NCBI GenBank assembly: GCA_963668015.2
Contig: CAXXCR010000039.1
Location: forward strand, 1-12,615
Reading direction: 5' to 3'
Length of the DNA: 12,615 nt
From: Ilyobacter_A sp963668015
GTDB lineage: Bacteria; Fusobacteriota; Fusobacteriia; Fusobacteriales; Fusobacteriaceae
In this document: positions 8,520-12,615 of the stretch, one piece after another
Position numbering within the stretch: the first letter of the stretch is position 1
Layout: every line of letters begins with the position of its first letter
Position numbers and translations under genes: made by a program
Notes under the pieces: generated by a model
Told to the model about the DNA's origin: nothing
The model's database searches: none
The model's input: only the letters and a program-made list of their open reading frames with translations

Positions 8520-9060
8520 GAATTGTCGGAGGAAAATACAAAGGCAGGATTTTCAGGCCGAATAAAAAATTTTCGGCACCAGGCCAACAACCGATATCGC
8601 CAAAGAAGGACTTTTCAATATTTTAGAGAACCGAATTGATTTTTCCGATAAAAGTGTACTCGACCTCTTTTCGGGAACGGGAAGCATGGGTTACGAATTT
8701 ATAAGTCGTGGTTGTAAAGATGCCACGCTGGTGGAAAAAAGCTTTAACCACTACCAGTTTATTCTTGGGGTAACAAAAGAATTAAACCTCGATAATGTTC
8801 GCATTGTAAAATCCGACGTTTTTAAATTCCTGTTTAAATTTCAGGGGAAATTCGACATTGTTTTTGCCGATCCACCGTTCGACCTGCCACAGTTTTCGCT
8901 GGTCCCCGAAGCTGTATTTAACGGTAATATTTTGAATGAAAATGGCCTTTTTATCCTGGAACACTCCAAAGAATATAATTTTTCGGAACATCCTAATTTT
9001 GTGGAAATAAGAAATTACGGCAAGGTAAATTTCAGTTTTTTCAAAGTAGCACAAAAATAA
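8516..9060 (+). CDS. rsmD: 16S rRNA (guanine(966)-N(2))-methyltransferase (one apparent frameshift)
   Basis: Methylates G966 of 16S rRNA in the assembled 30S subunit using S-adenosylmethionine. The start MRIVGGKYKGRIF and the RPTTDIAKEGLFNIL block (23-37) are the family signature; VLDLFSGTGSMGYE (48-61) is the SAM-binding motif I and DPPF (119-122) the catalytic motif IV. The frame breaks near 8578-8583, between FSA and RPTTD, by one missing base or two extra ones; bridged, it has about 181 residues, normal for RsmD. Its ATG overlaps the DUF3822 stop. The ORF starting at 8686 alone would lack the motif I start, so the upstream ATG is used. Confidence 0.93.
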
Positions 9061-9089
9061 GTGTAAACATTCTGCCCTGAAAAAAGTTA

Positions 9090-9115
9090 TTTCATAAAAG
9101 CTGTTTTTTATGAAA
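9090..9115 (+). promoter_or_regulatory. pdxH: Inverted repeat covering the pdxH start codon
   Basis: TTTCATAAAA (9090-9099) and TTTTATGAAA (9106-9115) are perfect reverse complements separated by 6 nt. The pdxH ATG (9110-9112) lies inside the right arm, so an RNA hairpin would hide the start codon, and the DNA form could bind a dimeric regulator. The stem is A/T-rich and therefore only moderately stable. The repeat is seen directly; the regulatory role is inference. Confidence 0.4.
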
Positions 9116-9743
9116 ATAGACTCAGTTAGAAAAGAATATAAATTCTCGGAACTTTCGCGAAAAACCATCGATAAAAATCCGTTCAGCCAATTTCGAAAAT
9201 GGCTGAAAGAAGCTATAAATGCAAAAGTTGAAGAACCCAACGGCCATGTCGGTTGCTACTTTCGGAACCGATGGGTTTCCGCAAAGGCAGAATTGTTTTG
9301 TTGAAATTTTTCGATGAAAACAGTTTTGTATTTTTCACAAACTACAATAGCGAAAAAGGAAAATCGCTGGAAAAAAATTCAAAAGTCGGCCTTCATTTTT
9401 TCTGGCCCGAATTGGAACGTCAAATCCGGATTTCCGGTCTAGCTGAAAAAACAAGTGCAGAAGTTTCGGATAAATATTTTTTCTCGCGCCCCGAAGCCAG
9501 CCGGATTGGCGCCATTGTTTCGCCGCAAAGCAGTGAAATTCCAAACCGGCAATTCTTACATGACAGATTTAATACTTTTCAAAAAGAAACAACTCAAATA
9601 ATTCGCCCTGAAACCTGGGGAGGTTATTCTGTTTTTCCGGTGAAGTTTGAATTCCTGGCAGGGCCGCGAAAACCGGGCTGCACGATCGTATTTTGTTTGA
9701 AAAAGAAAATGAAACCTGGGTCATTAAACGATTGGCTCCTTGA
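9110..9743 (+). CDS. pdxH: Pyridoxamine/pyridoxine 5'-phosphate oxidase (four apparent frameshifts)
   Basis: An FMN enzyme that oxidises pyridoxine or pyridoxamine phosphate to pyridoxal phosphate. Visible in order: NPFSQFRKWL, the MSVATFGTDGF strand, GRIVLLKFF (FMN phosphate-binding region), FFTNYNSEKGKSL, FFWPELERQIRISG, FSRPEASRIGAIVSPQS, ETWGGYSVFPVKFEF, then WQGRENRLHDRI near the C-terminus and the final KRLAP. Four single-base insertions break it, at about 9242-9245, 9289-9293, 9654-9655 and 9675-9677. Removing them gives about 209 residues and a TGA at 9741-9743, both normal for PdxH. Four independent damaging hits in one gene that leave every motif intact point to sequence errors. It lies 49 bp after rsmD, in the same direction. 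Confidence 0.93.
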
Positions 9744-9903
9744 TATTTGTAATTGAGTGAATGAGTTGGAAGCAAAATACGAAAAACCTGATTCCTTCGA
9801 ATTGCTCTACAGACTGCATATTCATTAAACGCTTTTTGTTCCGGGATTAAAGTTCCAGATTCGGAGTTCAACGTTCAAACAATAAATTAACTGCTAACTC
9901 GGG

Positions 9904-9925
9904 CTGAAAACTGAGACTGAAAACT
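9904..9925 (+). repeat. Short direct repeat in the pdxH-dnaX gap
   Basis: CTGAAAACT occurs at 9904-9912 and 9917-9925, 13 bp apart. It lies in the 185-bp gap between the convergent pdxH and dnaX genes, which also has three GTTC words within 9850-9876 (AGTTCCAG, GAGTTCAA, CGTTCAAA). Such degenerate repeats look like noncoding intergenic sequence. I found no hairpin with a T-run, so no terminator can be placed for either gene. Confidence 0.4.
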
Positions 9926-9928
9926 TTT

Positions 9929-11677
9929 CTACTGCCCGAAGTCGCGAAAGTTGAATTTTTGTTTTAAAATGGCAAGTTGAGGATTCTTTTTGGCCATTTC
10001 ATCAAATTTTTCTGCGTCGGTATAAATAAGCCGGCCTTTTACAGTTTCTGTAATTTTGGTAACCAACCTGAATTTTCGAATTTTTTAATTCTTTGCGCAA
10101 CCAGGTAACCAGTTCGGGTTTTATGGTTGCAATTAAATCGTCCTGAATCCGGTTGTCGATTTCAAGAATGAGTTTAAAATCATTGGTTATTTGAGGCAAA
10201 TTTGAAAGCGATGATTTAATGCTTGGCCTGTTTTCTAGCCGAACAAGAAACTGATCCCATTTTTCTTTTAAATCGTCGGCGGTAAAAGGTTCTGTTTCAT
10301 CGGCCTGGTTAAAAATCTGATGTTGTTCTTTGGCAGAAATCTGCTCCTCTTCACCAAATTTTCCTTGCAAAGCATCTTTTATTAAAGGGCCGCCAATATT
10401 GTACGAAGTGCGTTTTGCAATTTTCTTAGGCTGAACTGCTTTGGCCGGTTCCGGCTTTTGCGGAACAGCAACAGTTTTTTGCGGAACAGAGGTTTCCTGT
10501 TTTTGTACAATTTCCTGAACACCTGAAAAAATGGGTTCCAGAATATCGTCGGGCTGCGAAGAATCAGCTATTTTTTTTTTAGGGTTAGCTGCGCCATCCG
10601 GATTATTGCCAGTTCAATCAGCAGTCGTTTGTTTTGGCTCGATTTGTACTGAAGATCGCATTCGTTGCTTATTTGCAGAGTCATCCAGTAAAAATTCTCC
10701 GGTGCAACTTTGTGCCTGTGCTTTGTAGCGTTCTTTGATTTCGCCGCCAACTTCAAGCAGTTGCACAGTAACCGGATCTTTGCATACCAGCAAATCACGC
10801 AAATGGCTGCTCAAACCAGTAATAAAATGATGCCCGTCGAATCCGTGGTTTAAAATTTCGTTATACGTTAGCAAAGTATCTGCCACCTGATTTTTCAGAA
10901 ATTGGTCGATCAGCCGAAAATAATAATCGTAATCAAGAACGTTCAGGTTGGTAATTACATCCTGATAGGTAATTTGTTTTCCCGAAAAACTGACAATCTG
11001 GTCGAAAATCGACAAAGCATCGCGCATGGCTCCGTCGGCTTTTTGTGCAATAATGTTGAGGCCTTCCTTCCTTCAAAGGCAACATTTTCGTTTTTAGCAA
11101 CAAATTCAAGGTGGTTGGCAATGTCTTCCACCCGAATCCGGTTAAAATCAAAAATCTGGCAGCGCGATAAAATAGTCGGGATAATTTTGTGCTTTTTCCG
11201 TAGTTGCCAAAATAAAAATGGCATGTTTCGGCGGCCTCTTCCAGCGTTTTCAAAAAAGCATTAAAAGCCTGCTGCGAAAGCATGTGAACCTCATCGATAA
11301 TGTAAACGCTGTATTTTCCCATTTGCGGGGGAACGCGTACCTGATCGGTAAGATTCCTGATATCGTCAACCGAGTTGTTCGAAGCAGCATCCAACTCGTG
11401 AATATTAAACGAACGACTGGTGTTGAATGCTTTACACGATTCACATTCGTTGCACGCCTCTGTTTCGGAAGTAAGATTTGTACAATTTATTGTTTTTTGC
11501 AAAAATACGCGCACAGGTAGTTTTACCCACACCGCGCGGTCCGCAAAATAAATAGGCATGCGCCAGCTGTTTGCTTTTAATGGCATTTTTTAACGTATTT
11601 GTTATCGATGCCTGGGCAACAACCGTGTCGAATGAATCGGGCCTGTATTTTCTTGCTGAAACTATAAAATTCTCCAT
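9929..11677 (-). CDS. dnaX: DNA polymerase III subunit gamma/tau (seven apparent frameshifts)
   Basis: The clamp-loader motor that opens the sliding clamp at the replication fork. From ATG 11677: YRPDSFDTVV, Walker A GPRGVGKTT (46-54), zinc-finger cysteines C65, C75, C78 and C81, Walker B YIIDEVHMLS (125-134), sensor 1 IFILATTEKHK (153-163), and SRC (170-172) with the arginine finger. Domain III follows to about residue 365. Then comes a Pro/Gln/Lys-rich linker and a C-terminal domain ending RDFGQ at 9929-9931. Frame breaks lie near 11493-11498, 11231-11237, 11193-11197, 11061-11075, 10680-10690, 10571-10580 and 10058-10064. Bridged, it has about 581 residues. The 10571-10580 site may be a genuine programmed slip (listed separately). 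Upstream in-frame codons to 11734 do not resemble DnaX, so 11677 is chosen. Confidence 0.94.
10571..10580 (-). other. dnaX: A10 run: possible gamma/tau slippage site in dnaX
   Basis: On the coding strand ten A residues follow CTAACCCT. In the incoming frame they read CTA AAA AAA AAA TAG, a stop right after the run, giving a protein of about 368 residues that ends with the clamp-loader core. The frame that continues into the linker and C-terminal domain (ATA GCT GAT) is -1. The third frame stops two codons on (AGC TGA). E. coli dnaX makes gamma by -1 ribosomal frameshifting at A6G and Thermus dnaX by slippage on A9, so this is a plausible equivalent. A homopolymer miscall is the competing explanation. 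Confidence 0.4.
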
Positions 11678-11808
11678 ATCTTCGCTTTGCAGCTGTGAAT
11701 TGACCAAAGATAAACAAATATGCCTTTTATCCACGGATTTTTTATTAACAACAGTTGCTGTAATTATTGTTTAAATTGATTTGCAGACGAATATAAATTC
11801 AGTTCAAT
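11678..11808. promoter_or_regulatory. Divergent dnaX / gpx promoter region
   Basis: On the minus strand TATCTTTG (complement of 11705-11712) matches TAnnTTTG and would start dnaX transcription about 20 nt before its ATG; no good -33 TTG is at the right distance. On the plus strand TTG at 11755-11757 and TTGATTTG at 11776-11783 (18-bp spacing, imperfect -7) are the best candidate for gpx. Both are weak assignments. Confidence 0.3.
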
Positions 11809-12346
11809 ATGAAAAATTTTATTCTCCTGTTTTTGATTTTAATTTCCCTTCCTGTTTTTGCCCAGCACAAAACACTGTACGATTTTAAAGCCACTACAAT
11901 CGACGGAAAAGAATTTGATTTTTCAACGTTGAAAGGGAAGAAAGTTCTGATTGTAAACACGGCTTCGGAATGTACGCTTACTCCACAGTTTAAGAAAATT
12001 GCAGGAATTGTATGAAGAATACGGTGGCGACGATTTTGAAATTATCGGATTTCCGTGCAACGATTTTGGGAAACAAGACCCGGGAGAAAACGAACAGATT
12101 TATGAATTCTGCACCAGCAAATACAATGTTTCGTTCCCGATGATGGCTAAAATTTCAATCAAAGACGACATTGCCCCCATTTACAGATGGCTCACCAGCA
12201 GTGAGGAAAACGGAACACTGGATGCCAAGGTTATGTGGAATTTCCAGAAGTTTATGGTTGACAGGGAAGGAAATGTGGAAGATTTTATACCTCCATTTCA
12301 AGGGCCAAAAAACAAAAGAATTATCGAGTGGCTGCAGGAAAACTAA
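11809..12346 (+). CDS. gpx: Glutathione peroxidase family protein, exported (one apparent frameshift)
   Basis: A thiol peroxidase of the thioredoxin fold that reduces peroxides; bacterial Cys-type members usually use thioredoxin rather than glutathione. A signal peptide is clear: MKNFILLFLILISLPVFA, with likely cleavage before Gln19, so it acts in the periplasm or at the envelope. NTASECTLTPQF (50-61) carries the peroxidatic Cys55, encoded TGT, so it is not a selenoprotein; Gln60, FPCNDFG (81-87) with Cys83, and WNF (143-145) complete the usual Cys/Gln/Trp/Asn site. The residue after Cys55 is Thr where the family normally has Gly. One extra A in the run 11995-11998 splits the gene; bridged, it has about 178 residues. 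It is divergent from dnaX. Confidence 0.92.
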
Positions 12347-12352
12347 CAAAAA

Positions 12353-12615
12353 TTACCCGTTAAACATTTTTCCCGGACGGTTGGTTTCGACGGGCGTTTT
12401 TCCGTGAATGTTTCCACCCTCCCACTCTTTCCGTGTTTTTCTTTTTTCTAAACTGAACAGCCTTTTTGTTCTGCTCGTTTTTAAAATCCTGACGGAAATA
12501 TTCAATCGAATAAAGCGGAAGAAAGACGATGAAAAAAACCAGCAACCCGCCAATTATCCAGGGTTTCGCATTCGCCGAAGTAAATAAGTGGACAAAAACA
12601 GCAACTATTTCCACC
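12353..12615 (-). CDS. C-terminal part of an unidentified membrane protein (start outside window)
   Basis: An open frame enters from the right edge and encodes a hydrophobic segment, PWIIGGLLVFFIVFLPLY, followed by SIEYFRQDF and a strongly basic tail. In the entering frame it stops at 12360-12362, with an Arg/Asn-rich end. Shifting by one base in the A-runs near 12441-12458 gives a more protein-like ending, TRKEWEGGNIHGKTPVE...GKMFNG, with stop at 12353-12355. I favour the second because one-base insertions are common in this window. A GTG at 12614 could be a start, but the gene more likely begins outside. No family is recognised. It converges with gpx, with 6 bp between the stops in this reading. 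Confidence 0.5.

Noticed and set aside
10531..11264. Plus-strand open frames opposite dnaX (10531-10728, 10902-11264)
   Set aside because: They are antisense shadows of conserved DnaX sequence, with no family features of their own.
11678..11734. Longer dnaX start at 11734
   Set aside because: The extra residues do not resemble DnaX and overlap the likely promoter; MENFIVSARKYRP at 11677 is the family start.
1..12615. Mobile elements, CRISPR, toxin-antitoxin, defence or phage genes
   Set aside because: None seen on either strand. All recognised genes are chromosomal housekeeping genes, and no terminal repeats or regularly spaced repeats were found.

Overview
The window is a 12.6-kb piece of chromosome from a member of the Bacteroidota, most likely Bacteroidales/Marinilabiliales-like. 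I infer this from four things: the protein sequences, a TTG-N19-TAnnTTTG promoter in front of rpsA, moderately AT-rich DNA, and Bacteroidota-type gene neighbourhoods (a STAS protein between rpsA and rnz; a DUF3822 gene directly upstream of rsmD). The content is housekeeping. I see no insertion sequence, phage, CRISPR array, tRNA, rRNA or defence system.

Layout. Positions 1-1972 (minus strand) hold the dTDP-L-rhamnose genes rfbA, rfbC and rfbD, transcribed in that order; rfbD runs off the left edge. A 307-bp divergent gap carries the rpsA promoter and a perfect 14-bp palindrome. Positions 2280-5511 (plus) hold rpsA (ribosomal protein S1), a stand-alone STAS anti-sigma-antagonist-like protein, and rnz (RNase Z). 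They meet, tail to tail, a minus-strand SF1B DNA helicase (5521-6954). Positions 7047-9743 (plus) hold a compact cluster: a single-span membrane protein of unknown function, a DUF3822 protein, rsmD (16S rRNA G966 methyltransferase) and pdxH (PNP/PMP oxidase). On the minus strand follows dnaX (clamp-loader subunit, 9929-11677), divergent from a secreted-type glutathione peroxidase (11809-12346). The window ends in the 3' part of an unidentified membrane protein on the minus strand.

Sequence quality matters. The first 3.58 kb read without any break. From 3588 onward nearly every gene (the exception is the STAS gene) is interrupted by single-base shifts, mostly one extra base in a short homopolymer, about two dozen in all. 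When the shifts are bridged, every recognised family comes out at normal length with its motifs intact. I therefore annotate these as whole genes with likely sequencing or assembly indels, not as pseudogenes. Reconstructed lengths assume one-base corrections.

The most interesting signals are not gene families. An A10 run in dnaX lies exactly at the end of the clamp-loader core and is followed at once by a stop, as expected for gamma/tau slippage. Two strong hairpins followed by T-runs lie inside coding sequence, about 60-95 nt into rnz and into the DUF3822 gene. A perfect 10-bp inverted repeat buries the pdxH start codon. The dnaX signal is confounded by the indel noise; the inverted repeats are read directly.
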